From contig CP047152.1 in NCBI GenBank assembly GCA_041879295.1, positions 4,779,501-4,843,500 of the forward strand: a stretch of DNA of 64,000 bases. The letters are read 5' to 3'. Below the pieces are notes generated by a model. The model did not search any database. It saw only the letters and a list, made by a program, of their open reading frames with translations, and was not told the origin of the DNA. Below, piece after piece: positions 9,140 through 17,216 of this stretch. Numbering within the stretch: the stretch's first letter is position 1; every line of letters begins with the position of its first letter. The translations under genes and the position numbers were made by a program. The stretch is from Pseudomonas putida (lineage in GTDB: Bacteria; Pseudomonadota; Gammaproteobacteria; Pseudomonadales; Pseudomonadaceae).

Positions 9140-10120
9140 CTACCGAACCAGGGTCAAACGCCCCAACACGGTCTGCCGTGAGAAACCCATCACCTTGCCC
9201 AGCGAATCCAGCGCCAGCAGCGGCTCGGCCACCGGGAAGCTGCCGCTGACCTTGCGCTGCCCCAGGTCACCATCGAGCAACAGGATGCGCCCTGGGTAAT
9301 AACGCCCAAGGTCTTCGATCACCTGCGCCAGCGGTACCTGGTAATAGTTCAGCCACCCCTGGCGCCAGGCCAGGCGGTTGTCACTGTCCACCGCCAAGGT
9401 GTCGCCTACCCTGCCTGCGCGGTAGGTCACCTGCTGGTTGGCTGTCAGTTCTCGCACCAAAGTGCCCTGCGCGGGGCTGACGCCCACACGCCCACTGCGC
9501 ACCGTCACCTGGGCACCCTCGCCCTGCGCACGCACCTCGAACTGGGTGCCGAGCACCCGCACTTCACCGCCGGCAGCTTCCACCAGGAACGGCTCACCGG
9601 TATGGGTAACCTCGAAGAACGCCGCACCATGCAGCAACCGCACACGGCGCTCACCCTGGGCGAAATCGACCGCAATGGCGCTACCTGCATCAAGCGTCAC
9701 CTGCGACTGATCGGCCAAGGTCACCTGGCGGATCTGCCCGGCACTGCTGTAGTCCGCCTGCAGGTCCTGCAACCAGTACCCCGGGTGCCAACCACCTGCG
9801 ACGCCCACTGCCAGCACCAGGCAGGCTGCCAACGCCAGCCGTGCCACCCGCCGCCAGCCGCCACGCGCCGGTGGTCTGGCCATGGCATCGAGGTAGCGCT
9901 GCAGGGCGTCCTGTTCTTCGTCCGCCAGCCGCGCCGCCGGGGCGGCGCTTTTCTGCCACAGCACCTGGGCCTGTTCATAAGCTGCGCGGTGCGCGGGGTC
10001 GGCCAGCAACCAGCGCTTGAATGCCGCCCCTTCGGCTTGCCCGGGTTGCTCGTTGATCCGGCTGAGCCATTGCAGGGCGGCCTGAAACTGCGCCTCAGTG
10101 ATCGGCGGTAAACGGCTCAT
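9140..10120 (-). CDS. FecR-family anti-sigma regulator
   Basis: A 326-residue inner membrane regulator that carries the signal from the outer membrane receptor to the ECF sigma factor. The N-terminal cytoplasmic DUF4880 helices (ALQWLSRINEQPGQAEGA through WLLADPAHRAAYEQAQVLW) are followed by one membrane segment near residue 100 (LALAACLVLAVGVAGGW). The periplasmic FecR domain follows (VTLDAGSAIAVDF, RRVRLLHGAAFFEVTH). The ATG at 10120 overlaps the sigma factor stop by 4 bp, so the two are made together. Length and order match FecR of FecIRA systems. Confidence 0.93.
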   Translation of the reverse strand: MSRLPPITEAQFQAALQWLSRINEQPGQAEGAAFKRWLLADPAHRAAYEQAQVLWQKSAAPAARLADEEQDALQRYLDAMARPPARGGWRRVARLALAACLVLAVGVAGGWHPGYWLQDLQADYSSAGQIRQVTLADQSQVTLDAGSAIAVDFAQGERRVRLLHGAAFFEVTHTGEPFLVEAAGGEVRVLGTQFEVRAQGEGAQVTVRSGRVGVSPAQGTLVRELTANQQVTYRAGRVGDTLAVDSDNRLAWRQGWLNYYQVPLAQVIEDLGRYYPGRILLLDGDLGQRKVSGSFPVAEPLLALDSLGKVMGFSRQTVLGRLTLVR

Positions 10121-10701
10121 CGACGGGCGCTCCCTGGCCGGCGTGGGGTGGACGCGGGCTCGGCAACACTCGCCTTGCACGCTTCAAGGGCGCGCATCAT
10201 ATGCTTTTCCACGGCGCTCTGTGACAGCTGCATGGCTTTGGCGATCTCGCTGTACTTGCAGCCGTGAATGCGGTTGAGCAGGAAGATCTGCCGGGTGCGC
10301 TCGGGCAAGGCACGCAAGGTGGCCTCGATACGCTGCAAGTCGTGGTCGACCTCCACGGCCTGCTCAGGGGCCTGGGCCAGGCTCGCCTCGCTCACCGGCA
10401 CAGCCGCTTCGGCCACGCGTTCGCGGCTACTCTCGCTGCGCAGGTGGTCTATGGCCAGGTTGCCAGCGCAACGCAGCAGGTAAGTGTCCAGCGACTCGAC
10501 CTTGACCTCGGGGCGACGCCAGAAACGCAGGAACAACTCCTGGACCAAGTCCGAAGCGGTGGCGCGGCAGCCGACCCGACGACTTACCAACGCCTCCATA
10601 CGCGCACGCTGGGCCTGGAACACCTGGACGAAACGTGCACGCCCGCCTGCGCTGTCAGCGTCAGGCTCGATGATATCCCTTGGCTCGCTCACGGGGGTCA
10701 C
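10117..10701 (-). CDS. ECF sigma factor, FecI-like
   Basis: A 194-residue extracytoplasmic-function sigma factor. Region 2 includes ASDLVQELFLRFWRRPE and region 4 includes LPERTRQIFLLNRIHGCKYSEIAKAMQLSQSAVEKHM with its helix-turn-helix. The GTG at 10701 is preferred because it makes a 4-bp GTGA overlap with the stop of the DUF3325 gene; GTG at 10692 is an alternative. The expected job is to direct RNA polymerase to the receptor promoter when the siderophore signal comes through FecR. The ungapped link to the DUF3649-PepSY-DUF3325 genes puts sigma synthesis under the same Fur-type control. Confidence 0.92.
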   Translation of the reverse strand: MTPVSEPRDIIEPDADSAGGRARFVQVFQAQRARMEALVSRRVGCRATASDLVQELFLRFWRRPEVKVESLDTYLLRCAGNLAIDHLRSESSRERVAEAAVPVSEASLAQAPEQAVEVDHDLQRIEATLRALPERTRQIFLLNRIHGCKYSEIAKAMQLSQSAVEKHMMRALEACKASVAEPASTPRRPGSARR

Positions 10702-11024
10702 ACGGCAAGCACGGCGAGCATCGGGCCCAGCACCACGCTGACGGCGGCCAGGCCCAGCAGCAGACGAGGCTGGTACGGCAGGCCGAACACCCACAGAGTT
10801 ACCCCGGCCATCATCACCGCGGTCCACTCCACCAAGCCGAGGGCCCAGCCACGCTGGTGCACGCTGAACACCAGCGACAGCATCAACAGCAGCCAACCTG
10901 CAACACGCAACAGGTGCAAGTGGCGGGGGTGCGGCTTGCGCCCGAGCAAGTCGCTGAAGTGCTTTTCCATCGCCAGGCACAGCGCAACGAAGCCTGCAAA
11001 GGCGATCAGTGCGTTACCCAGCAT
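10698..11024 (-). CDS. DUF3325 family small membrane protein
   Basis: A 108-residue protein with three to four hydrophobic segments, matching the DUF3325 type found beside PepSY-TM proteins in Pseudomonas iron clusters. Its ATG shares one base with the stop of the PepSY gene (TGATG) and its stop overlaps the sigma factor start. Function is not established; a membrane partner of the PepSY protein in handling imported ferric siderophore is the usual inference. Confidence 0.8.
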   Translation of the reverse strand: MLGNALIAFAGFVALCLAMEKHFSDLLGRKPHPRHLHLLRVAGWLLLMLSLVFSVHQRGWALGLVEWTAVMMAGVTLWVFGLPYQPRLLLGLAAVSVVLGPMLAVLAV

Positions 11025-12601
11025 CAGCTCACCCCCACCGTTTCAATGCTCGGCTTTTTTGTCGTACGCGCCGCGCGCTTGGCTACAGGCGTGGGGCTGG
11101 CCAGCATCTTGCGGGCCAGCCAAGCCAGAAACAGGCCGGTCCCCAGGGCTGTCAGGTCGAAGCCGGCCATGGCCCAGTCGCCCTCCAGTACCGAATGGTT
11201 CAAGCCCCGGTCCGTCGTCAGGCCATTGAGCAACGGCAGCAGGGCGAAGGCCAGCGCACCCAGCGCCAGTTGCTCGCCCCAGGCCTTGCGCCCGCTACGC
11301 AGCACGGCGTGCACCAGCGACAGGCCCCAGGCGATGAAGAAAGCATTCACCTCCCAGTCGGCCCGACCTTCGACAGCCATGGGCACCAGGCGGTTGGCCC
11401 AGAAGAAGCTCGCCACCGCCAGCAACAAGCCGCTCATGCTGGCCATATTGAGCACTTCGACCAGGCGCAGCTCACCTGGCACAGCTCCGCTCTTGGCGTG
11501 CTTAAGCTGGCGCTTGCCCAACCACATGACCAACCCGGTACCAATCACCGCAGTACCGGCCACGCCAAAGAAGAAATACAGCCAGCGCAGCCAAGGCCCG
11601 GCGAAGTTACCCATGTGCAGGCCGGCGAAACTGAAGGCGGTCATCATTAGCCCGCTCTCTGGCTTGCCCTGGCTCAACAGCGCACCACTGGCCCCATCGA
11701 ATGTCCAGTTGGCGCTACGCCGATAAGCCACGTGGTCGGCTGCCGATTGCGTGAAGGTGACGCGGGCATTGCTGTCGCCCGGGTTCTGCACCTGGATGTT
11801 GCCGATACGCGCCCCCGGCTGCAGCTCCTGCACCTTGCCGTAAAGGCTCGGCAGCGCTACCAGCGGCGTGGCCACCTGGGCCGCCTTGGGCGCATCATTG
11901 CGGCCAAACAGGTCATTGAAGTATTTGCCGGTGTCACTGCCGTAGCTGGCCATGATGCCCGCCGGCATCACCATGTACATGAACAGCACCAGGCTGCTGT
12001 AGCTGATCATCAGGTGGAACGGCAGCACCAGCACGCCGATGGCGTTGTGCCCGTCCAGCCAGGAGCGCTGCCCCTTGCCAGGGCGGAAGGTGAAGAACTC
12101 CTTGAAGATCTTCTTGTGGGTAATGATGCCGGTGACCAACCCCAGCAGCATGATGAACGCGCAGAACGTCGATAGCCAACGGCCAACCGGGTAAGGCATC
12201 TGAAGCTGGAAGTGGAAGCGGTAGAAGAACTCACCACCGCGGCTGTCACGTGCTTCCACCGGCTGGCCGGTCTGGGTATCGAGGGTTTTTCTGACGAAGC
12301 CACGCGGGCCGCCACTGGGGTCGCGGTAGCCCACACTCAAGGCGGCCTCCCGTTCGTTCGGCATGCGAATGAACCAGGTACTCGAATGCCCTGCATTGTC
12401 CTGCAGGTAACGTTGAGCGACTGCCAGGCTATTGATCGGGTCCAAAGCATGGCTGCGTACTTCAGGCTGTGACCAATGAGTGATTTCTTCCTTGAAGTAC
12501 GACAGCGTGCCGGTAAGGAAGATGGCGAACAACAGCCAGCCGAAGATCAGGCCAGTCCAGGTGTGCAGCCAGGCCATGGCCTGGCGGAAGCCTTCTTTCA
12601 T
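11024..12601 (-). CDS. PepSY-associated transmembrane protein
   Basis: A 525-residue inner membrane protein of the PepSY-TM family (relatives include FoxB, PiuB and FpvG, implicated in reducing or processing ferric siderophores). The start MKEGFRQAMAWLHTWTGL leads into the first membrane helix. Periplasmic PepSY-like segments lie between helices, and conserved His residues in the helices (HTWTG, HKKIF, GLHMGNF) could bind haem or metal. The ATG at 12601 overlaps the upstream gene stop by 4 bp. The C-terminal third is a further bundle of four to five membrane helices. Confidence 0.85.
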   Translation of the reverse strand: MKEGFRQAMAWLHTWTGLIFGWLLFAIFLTGTLSYFKEEITHWSQPEVRSHALDPINSLAVAQRYLQDNAGHSSTWFIRMPNEREAALSVGYRDPSGGPRGFVRKTLDTQTGQPVEARDSRGGEFFYRFHFQLQMPYPVGRWLSTFCAFIMLLGLVTGIITHKKIFKEFFTFRPGKGQRSWLDGHNAIGVLVLPFHLMISYSSLVLFMYMVMPAGIMASYGSDTGKYFNDLFGRNDAPKAAQVATPLVALPSLYGKVQELQPGARIGNIQVQNPGDSNARVTFTQSAADHVAYRRSANWTFDGASGALLSQGKPESGLMMTAFSFAGLHMGNFAGPWLRWLYFFFGVAGTAVIGTGLVMWLGKRQLKHAKSGAVPGELRLVEVLNMASMSGLLLAVASFFWANRLVPMAVEGRADWEVNAFFIAWGLSLVHAVLRSGRKAWGEQLALGALAFALLPLLNGLTTDRGLNHSVLEGDWAMAGFDLTALGTGLFLAWLARKMLASPTPVAKRAARTTKKPSIETVGVS

Positions 12602-12903
12602 GCGTTTTTCATCCAGTAGGCAACGCCGCTGATCACGCTCAGCAGCAGGCTTGGCGCCAATACGCCCAACCAGGCGCGAAAGGCGCTGCGGCAGGCAAAA
12701 CACCAGATGAACGCCAGCAGGTAGAAGACGAACGACAGCAGCAGGCCGATGAGCGTGGCATCGACCTTTGGCAGTGGGGCCAGCAAGGCAATACAGACGC
12801 TCGCGAGGGACGCCAGCAGATAACCGCCCAGCAGCGCGGCGAAGCTACGGGATGTCACGGCCAGGCGATAGCTGAGCGGGAGGCCGGCGATTTTGCGCGT
12901 CAT
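12598..12903 (-). CDS. DUF3649 family small membrane protein
   Basis: A 101-residue protein with about three hydrophobic segments, matching DUF3649, the usual first gene of PepSY-TM iron operons in pseudomonads. It begins the minus-strand iron cluster, with a Fur-like box just upstream. Role unknown; probably a partner of the PepSY protein. Confidence 0.82.
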   Translation of the reverse strand: MTRKIAGLPLSYRLAVTSRSFAALLGGYLLASLASVCIALLAPLPKVDATLIGLLLSFVFYLLAFIWCFACRSAFRAWLGVLAPSLLLSVISGVAYWMKNA

Positions 12904-12930
12904 GACGGGGTCCGGGCGTTTTCGAGATTA

Positions 12931-12959
12931 CAATAATAATGATTTCAATTCTCATAATC
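12931..12959 (-). promoter_or_regulatory. candidate Fur box
   Basis: An AT-rich stretch reading GAATTGAAATCATTATTATT on the minus strand resembles the Fur consensus (repeats of GATAAT/ATTATC). It sits 30-60 bp before the DUF3649 start, where Fur-Fe(II) would block the promoter of the whole sigma/receptor operon. Match is partial. Confidence 0.6.
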
Positions 12960-13159
12960 AAAGCTCAGGACTATCTACCTGCTTGACCGCGATAGCGGCG
13001 CGTCGCAGTCCGCCAATCTGCAACAAGAAATTTATTTTCCAAAAGGGCTTGAATTCGTCTCGCGCTTGCCTGACCTTAGAGTCAAGAGGCGCAGAAATTC
13101 CAAGGGTCTCAAGGGCCTAGGCGCGTCTCCATGCGAGCAAGCTGAATAAGGATTGAATC

Positions 13160-13507
13160 ATGCAAATCCAGGTCAACAGCAGCAACGATTTCGACGGTAA
13201 CGCCCGGCTCGACCAGTGGGTCCGCAGCACACTGCAGAACTCGCTGGAACGTTACGAAGAAGACCTCACCCGCATCGAGGTTCACCTGCGCGACGAGAAC
13301 GGCGTCAAGCCCGGACCGCATGACAAACGCTGCCAGATGGAGGCTCGCCCGAAAGGCCACCAACCGATTTCCGTGACCCACACCGCCAGTTCTCTGGACC
13401 AGGCAGTCGACGGTGCCGCCACCAAGCTCAATCACGCGCTGGAGCACTTCTACGGCAAGCTGCGCAGCAAGCGCGGCGCCTTGGAACTGAGTGACCCAGA
13501 CGCCTGA
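13160..13507 (+). CDS. HPF/RaiA-family ribosome-associated protein
   Basis: A 115-residue protein of the ribosome hibernation factor family (sigma-54 modulation/S30EA N-terminal domain). It starts MQIQVNSSNDF and keeps the family pattern of a beta strand, long amphipathic helix (LDQWVRSTLQNSLERYEEDL), beta strands, and a second helix (LDQAVDGAATKLNHALEHF). It lacks the long C-terminal domain of long HPF. It is monocistronic, with a strong terminator 10 bp after the stop. It is distinct from the hpf gene of the rpoN locus and may be a stress-specific paralogue. Confidence 0.75.
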   Translation: MQIQVNSSNDFDGNARLDQWVRSTLQNSLERYEEDLTRIEVHLRDENGVKPGPHDKRCQMEARPKGHQPISVTHTASSLDQAVDGAATKLNHALEHFYGKLRSKRGALELSDPDA

Positions 13508-13516
13508 TCGGCATAG

Positions 13517-13551
13517 CAAAACGCCCGGCCTGGAGCCGGGCGTTTTCGTTT
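13517..13551 (+). terminator. Rho-independent terminator
   Basis: GC-rich stem ACGCCCGGCC / GGAGCCGGGCGT followed by TTTTCGTTT, directly after the HPF-like gene. Confidence 0.85.
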
Positions 13552-13628
13552 GTGCCGATCAATGGCGCTGAACCAACGTGCGAACGTCCCGGTCAACCTC
13601 TGCATTCACTCAACGCAGAAGCAAGACC

Positions 13629-13919
13629 ATGAATAACCCATTCGAACGAATCAGTGCTGCATTCGCCCCCGAATACCGGGTGAACCTGAGCATTACCAAC
13701 CTTGACGGCAGCATCATGCTGACCCTGTCCGACGACGCCGGCGTGGTCGCCAAGCGCCTCATCACCCAGGCCCAACGCAACGACCCGGTGCGCCTGCAGC
13801 GGGTGATCGACAGCATCCGCCTGGGCCTTGCGATCGAACTCAGCCAGAACCCCCTGCAAGTGCTGGCCGCGCTGACCCGTGACGCCCGCCACGAACCGCG
13901 CCATTTGGTTGCCAAATGA
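13629..13919 (+). CDS. DUF3509 domain protein
   Basis: A 96-residue protein (MNNPFERISAAFAPEYRVNL start) of the Pseudomonas-specific DUF3509 family. It has an N-terminal beta-rich part and a C-terminal helical part with IDSIRLGLAIELSQNP. I chose the ATG at 13629; the open frame upstream runs into the preceding terminator region. Its stop codon lies at the edge of the 69-bp psiE repeat that bounds the island, so DUF3509 and psiE were probably convergent neighbours before the insertion. Function unknown. Confidence 0.75.
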   Translation: MNNPFERISAAFAPEYRVNLSITNLDGSIMLTLSDDAGVVAKRLITQAQRNDPVRLQRVIDSIRLGLAIELSQNPLQVLAALTRDARHEPRHLVAK

Positions 13920-13985
13920 GGGCTATTTGCCCTTCTCCACTGCCTTGCCGTTGGCGTCCAGCACCTTGGTTGAGGGGTAGCGGTA
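13917..13985. repeat. left copy of 69-bp island direct repeat (psiE tail)
   Basis: This stretch matches 23185-23253 at 65 of 69 positions, in the same orientation. The right copy is the genuine 3' end of psiE; the left copy is a detached duplicate. The two copies bound the Rhs/immunity island. Confidence 0.9.
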
Positions 13986-14036
13986 CTGGGTGAGCGTTTC
14001 CACCGCTTCGGTGCACACCAGGTAAACCTGCTCATG
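13923..14036 (-). pseudogene. Rhs core fragment fused in frame to the psiE C-terminus
   Basis: Reading the minus strand from 14036 gives 37 codons and a stop. The first half (HEQVYLV, then EAVETLTQYRY) is Rhs sequence; the same EAVETLTQYRYDEHGQL occurs in the Rhs relic near 22.4 kb. The second half (PSTKVLDANGKAVEKGK) is the end of PsiE. The switch falls in a 9-bp stretch, GTAGCGGTA on the plus strand (13977-13985), common to both parents. No start codon or upstream domain remains, so this is a recombination scar and not a working gene. Confidence 0.8.
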
Positions 14037-14188
14037 CGGATTTAATTTGTTTTATGAACCAATTCAACAAATAATTATGCAACTCCCGCCAACCTTTGAG
14101 CCAGGCTGACGTCTTTCGTCAACTACTCATATCCCAGCTGTTAAAGAGCACTTTCCTAAAACCCAAAAACCTCAAACCACTTCAGGAA

Positions 14189-14638
14189 CTAAATAGCAAG
14201 CCTTATCGAATCTGCAAGATCATTACTAAACTTGCTACTGGACGAGAAAGCCAAGCAGATCACTCCACTCTCGACCTTGTAACTCATATAATAGCTACCT
14301 GCTTCGAGACTAAGAAACTCGCCTTGTATTGTACTCGAGCCATCAGGCTCCAGCCCCCCTCCGGAAGTATCTTCCCCTGCACCTACGAACACTCGCCCGG
14401 AAGGAACCTTCAAGTAAATCCCCCCGCTCGGATCTAATAGACTGTCTTCAACTTTCACTTTATACCTACCATCCTCACCTAAATTTAAAAAAGCGATATT
14501 ACCCTCATTCATCTCAGAAATTTCATCACTTTGAATACTCCACCAATCAAATGAATCACTCACTCTATGGCGAATTGCCTTCAAATCAAATATCGCTAAA
14601 GTCGCCGTATCTGCAACCACAGAAAACTCGATACTCAT
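14189..14638 (-). CDS. hypothetical protein, probable orphan immunity protein
   Basis: A 149-residue acidic protein starting MSIEFSVVADTATLAIFDL. It resembles small beta-rich proteins found beside polymorphic toxins (DUF6386-like), but I cannot assign a family with certainty. Its AT-rich composition is unlike the flanking chromosome and like the rest of the island. There is no signal peptide or membrane segment, so it should act in the cytoplasm. Its position, last in the minus-strand series of island genes, fits an immunity gene left behind after its toxin tip was lost. Confidence 0.6.
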   Translation of the reverse strand: MSIEFSVVADTATLAIFDLKAIRHRVSDSFDWWSIQSDEISEMNEGNIAFLNLGEDGRYKVKVEDSLLDPSGGIYLKVPSGRVFVGAGEDTSGGGLEPDGSSTIQGEFLSLEAGSYYMSYKVESGVICLAFSSSSKFSNDLADSIRLAI

Positions 14639-14780
14639 GAATCACCCCCATATTATCAGGTCACCCCAACCTCATAACTGATCAAATAACGGGCTGCATC
14701 ATTATTACAAAAACACCCCGACACTTATCCCGAACCCGTGATTACCGAACATTAGCCGTCACGATTTAGCGACCTAGAAC

Positions 14781-15377
14781 TTACCGCTCATCATAAACAT
14801 ATATTCTCTCTTCACCACGCAAAGTAAATAAGCCAACAAGATTATTTTCCTCAAAAACTGGATATATCTTGATGCCAGGCAAACTGTTAGACGAAAACGT
14901 CAGAATCTCCTGGAGACGCCCTTCACTCCACTCGTAACCTAGCGTCCAAAATTCCGAGTCAAAATCAATCCTGCAAGCTTTACGTACCTCCCCTTGCTCT
15001 ATATCAATTACCTTGAGCCACAAACGTTCGCCGTGCCGATTAATTTTAAGTGAATACGCTCGCCTATCATCATAGAAAAAATATTCGAACCCATGGATCT
15101 CACCCTTTGCATTGTAGACATCTACCTTATTTAACTGCCCCTCCACATAATAATATTTGTTTATATTTTTTTTACTTACAGGCTCCTTTGCGGACAGCCT
15201 GCTGGGTTTTATACCCGACATTTCCAACTCATAAGGAATAAAAGAAATACCGCCCCCTTTCGACCACTTAACACTCGAAGCATTGGCACAATTCGTATCA
15301 GAAGCCAAAACAAAGGAAGCGTCCTCAGCTTTCTTGACAACCTCATCTTTAAAACGCTTCAAATCTTCTATCAGCAT
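14781..15377 (-). CDS. hypothetical protein, probable immunity protein for the adjacent toxin tip
   Basis: A 198-residue cytoplasmic protein starting MLIEDLKRFKDEVVKKAEDA. The ATG at 15377 has a TTAGGT ribosome site; a GTG/ATG further upstream lacks one. No family is recognised. It is rich in aromatic and charged residues, with beta-strand-like repeats of the type YNAKGEIHGFEYFFYDDR. About 115 bp upstream ends a fragment that looks like the C-terminus of an AHH/HNH-type nuclease tip, making this its likely cognate immunity gene. Confidence 0.6.
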   Translation of the reverse strand: MLIEDLKRFKDEVVKKAEDASFVLASDTNCANASSVKWSKGGGISFIPYELEMSGIKPSRLSAKEPVSKKNINKYYYVEGQLNKVDVYNAKGEIHGFEYFFYDDRRAYSLKINRHGERLWLKVIDIEQGEVRKACRIDFDSEFWTLGYEWSEGRLQEILTFSSNSLPGIKIYPVFEENNLVGLFTLRGEERIYVYDER

Positions 15378-15492
15378 AGATCTACCTAATCGTTTTAAAT
15401 GAAACACCCTCAAACAGCGACTGCTTACGCTCGAAAAATGCGTTCAGGAACCCCTTTCGGCCATTGGTTACGGAAAGCTTATCAAATATATA

Positions 15493-15618
15493 TTACTTAT
15501 ATCCTTTGCCGAGCACGCCCGTACCTTTGTGAGCCGCAGCGGTTGTATCCGGTAGCCAAATCCCATTACGCTTATCATTTATATCAATGTCACATTGTGG
15601 GTCAACGTGCCACTCCAT
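15493..15618 (-). pseudogene. C-terminal tip of a nuclease toxin (AHH/HNH-like)
   Basis: The minus strand reads MEWHVDPQCDIDINDKRNG, then IWLPDTTAAAHKGTGVLGKG and YK before a TAA stop. The pattern D-I-N-D-x-x-N-G-x-x-L-P followed by a His resembles the end of AHH-type nuclease domains of Rhs and contact-dependent toxins. Only about 41 codons remain, and the upstream part runs into the end of the SMI1/KNR4 gene. It is therefore a stranded tip without delivery domain. Confidence 0.45.
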
Positions 15619-15629
15619 CACCACCCGCC

Positions 15630-16148
15630 TCAATTTTCTTCCACCATTTCAACCTCATCGGGCAGCGACGCTAAAATCAAAGAATAAAACTCATCAATAC
15701 CTTGTGCCACTTTATAAAGGTGACCGCTATCACCTTGCTCCGCTATATCATATTTATTAATAGAGTCAGAGTCATGAAAGTGGGTCCTATCCCAATAATA
15801 AACCCCTTCTCGCCCGGACTCAGTAACAATCACGTAAGGATTCCCTCCCCCATCTTCCCCAATCGCCAAAACGCCATCAACAAATGCCAGCTCAGAAATG
15901 AACTCATGATTAAAGCTAATAAGATCATTACATTCCTCTCCAGGTATAACCCCAAACAGACGATCAAAACTCACGCGCCCGTCTTGAACAGACTTCAACG
16001 GCAACTGCCCAAAGTCAGGCTCAGTCAAATAAAAACCATTCATGCGTGCCAATATATTTCTATACGCAACAGGCAAGGCAACATTAACTGCTGCCTCAAG
16101 TGAGTTTATCTCAGCATCAGTCAAACCAGCTTTGTAAACTACAGGCAT
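15630..16148 (-). CDS. SMI1/KNR4 (SUKH) family immunity protein
   Basis: A 172-residue protein of the SMI1/KNR4 superfamily, the commonest immunity family against Rhs and CDI nuclease toxins. The hallmark order is present: helix then LP.AYR.ILARMNGFYL near residues 25-45, a GVIPGEECNDL segment, then GVLAIGEDGGGNPYVIVTE with the conserved G-E-D-G-G-G-N, and VYYWDR. The WHH nuclease remnant ends 22 bp upstream of the start, as expected for a toxin-immunity pair. The protein looks intact. Confidence 0.88.
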   Translation of the reverse strand: MPVVYKAGLTDAEINSLEAAVNVALPVAYRNILARMNGFYLTEPDFGQLPLKSVQDGRVSFDRLFGVIPGEECNDLISFNHEFISELAFVDGVLAIGEDGGGNPYVIVTESGREGVYYWDRTHFHDSDSINKYDIAEQGDSGHLYKVAQGIDEFYSLILASLPDEVEMVEEN

Positions 16149-16169
16149 TTTTCTATCCTATTAACAGCT

Positions 16170-16316
16170 TCATTTCATATTTTTAACACCACCCGACAAC
16201 GTAAGCCTATTGTGTTTTTCTAGGCGCTTCCGGTATCGTCTTCATATTTTCCTGATGATGCCAAGCATTTTCTCTAATAGTTTGCCTTGGCCTCTCGAGC
16301 GACAGTGGCCAAGCAG
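16170..16316 (-). pseudogene. WHH-type HNH/EndoVII nuclease toxin tip, frameshifted and cut by the IS
   Basis: The minus strand reads AWHHQENMKTIPEAPRK and, after a one-base frame change near 16216, HNRLTLSGGVKNMK and a stop. W-H-H-Q-E followed by a Pro-Arg-x-x-H segment and GG is the WHH nuclease signature of polymorphic toxins. The upstream end is cut by the IS3 element at 16317, and the coding frame is broken, so it is not functional. The SMI1/KNR4 immunity gene follows directly. Confidence 0.6.
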
Positions 16317-16334
16317 TGAATCGCCCCTGGTTTT

Positions 16335-17216
16335 CTAGACACTCTCCAAGCTCAGGAAATAGCGTTTCTCATACTCTACTGGAGACAGCTGCATAGCACT
16401 GCTGTGTCGGCGTTTAGGGTTATAGAACATCTCGATGTAATCGAAAATATCACTTCGGGCTTCTTCACGGGTTGTGTAGATCTTTCGTCGGATTCGCTCT
16501 CGCTTCAAAAGCTGGAAAAAGCTCTCGGCTACGGCATTGTCGTGGCAGTTTCCCCGCCGGCTCATGCTGCTGATTACATTGTTGGCCTTCAAAAAGCTTT
16601 TCCAATCCGAGCTACTGAACTGACTACCTTGATCTGAGTGAATCATAACTTGCTGCTGAGGCTTGCGTCGCCAAACAGCCATCAACATCGCGTCGATAGC
16701 CAGGTCGCTGCACATCCTTGGCTTCATTGACCAACCAATTACTTGGCGTGAGAACAAATCCAGCACTACCGCGAGGTAGAGCCACCCTTCATAGGTGCGG
16801 ATGTAAGTGATATCTGTCACCCAGACCTTGTTCGGCTCACTTACCTTGAACTGCCGCGCGAGGTGGTTGGGCGAGGCCACTGTTGGTTTTCCACCATAGA
16901 ACCCTGGACGCCGCCGATAGCCCGTTTGAGAACGCAGCCCCTCCGCCTGCATCAAGCGCCTGACTCGATTTCGGCCGCATTCCTCTCCCAGCTCACGCAG
17001 GTCATCGTGAATTTTGCGGTAGCCGTATACACCTCCGCTTTCCAGCCAAGCGTGTTTGATCAAGCCAAGCAGACGTTGATCTTCTTTTGCTCGGGCAGAT
17101 TGAGGCTCGGCCAGCCAGGCGTAATAGCCGCTGGGGTGCACCTTGAGGGTTTGGCAAAGGCGCCGCACCGGGTAATCAGTCGAGTGCTTCTTGATGAAGG
17201 CGTACTTCAGCCGCAC
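16335..17216 (-). CDS. IS3-family transposase OrfB
   Basis: A 293-residue frame (the GTG shown is nominal; translation probably enters by frameshift from OrfA). The rve integrase core has the DDE triad: Asp in WVTDITYIRTYEGWLYLAV, Asp in MIHSDQGSQFSS, and Glu in DNAVAESFFQLLKRE. The N-terminal HTH_21 segment (CQTLKVHPSGYYAWL) is present. It overlaps orfA by 10 bp. Minus-one slippage on AAAAAAG joins the two frames without a stop and yields OrfAB, the active transposase in this group. Confidence 0.95.
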   Translation of the reverse strand: MRLKYAFIKKHSTDYPVRRLCQTLKVHPSGYYAWLAEPQSARAKEDQRLLGLIKHAWLESGGVYGYRKIHDDLRELGEECGRNRVRRLMQAEGLRSQTGYRRRPGFYGGKPTVASPNHLARQFKVSEPNKVWVTDITYIRTYEGWLYLAVVLDLFSRQVIGWSMKPRMCSDLAIDAMLMAVWRRKPQQQVMIHSDQGSQFSSSDWKSFLKANNVISSMSRRGNCHDNAVAESFFQLLKRERIRRKIYTTREEARSDIFDYIEMFYNPKRRHSSAMQLSPVEYEKRYFLSLESV

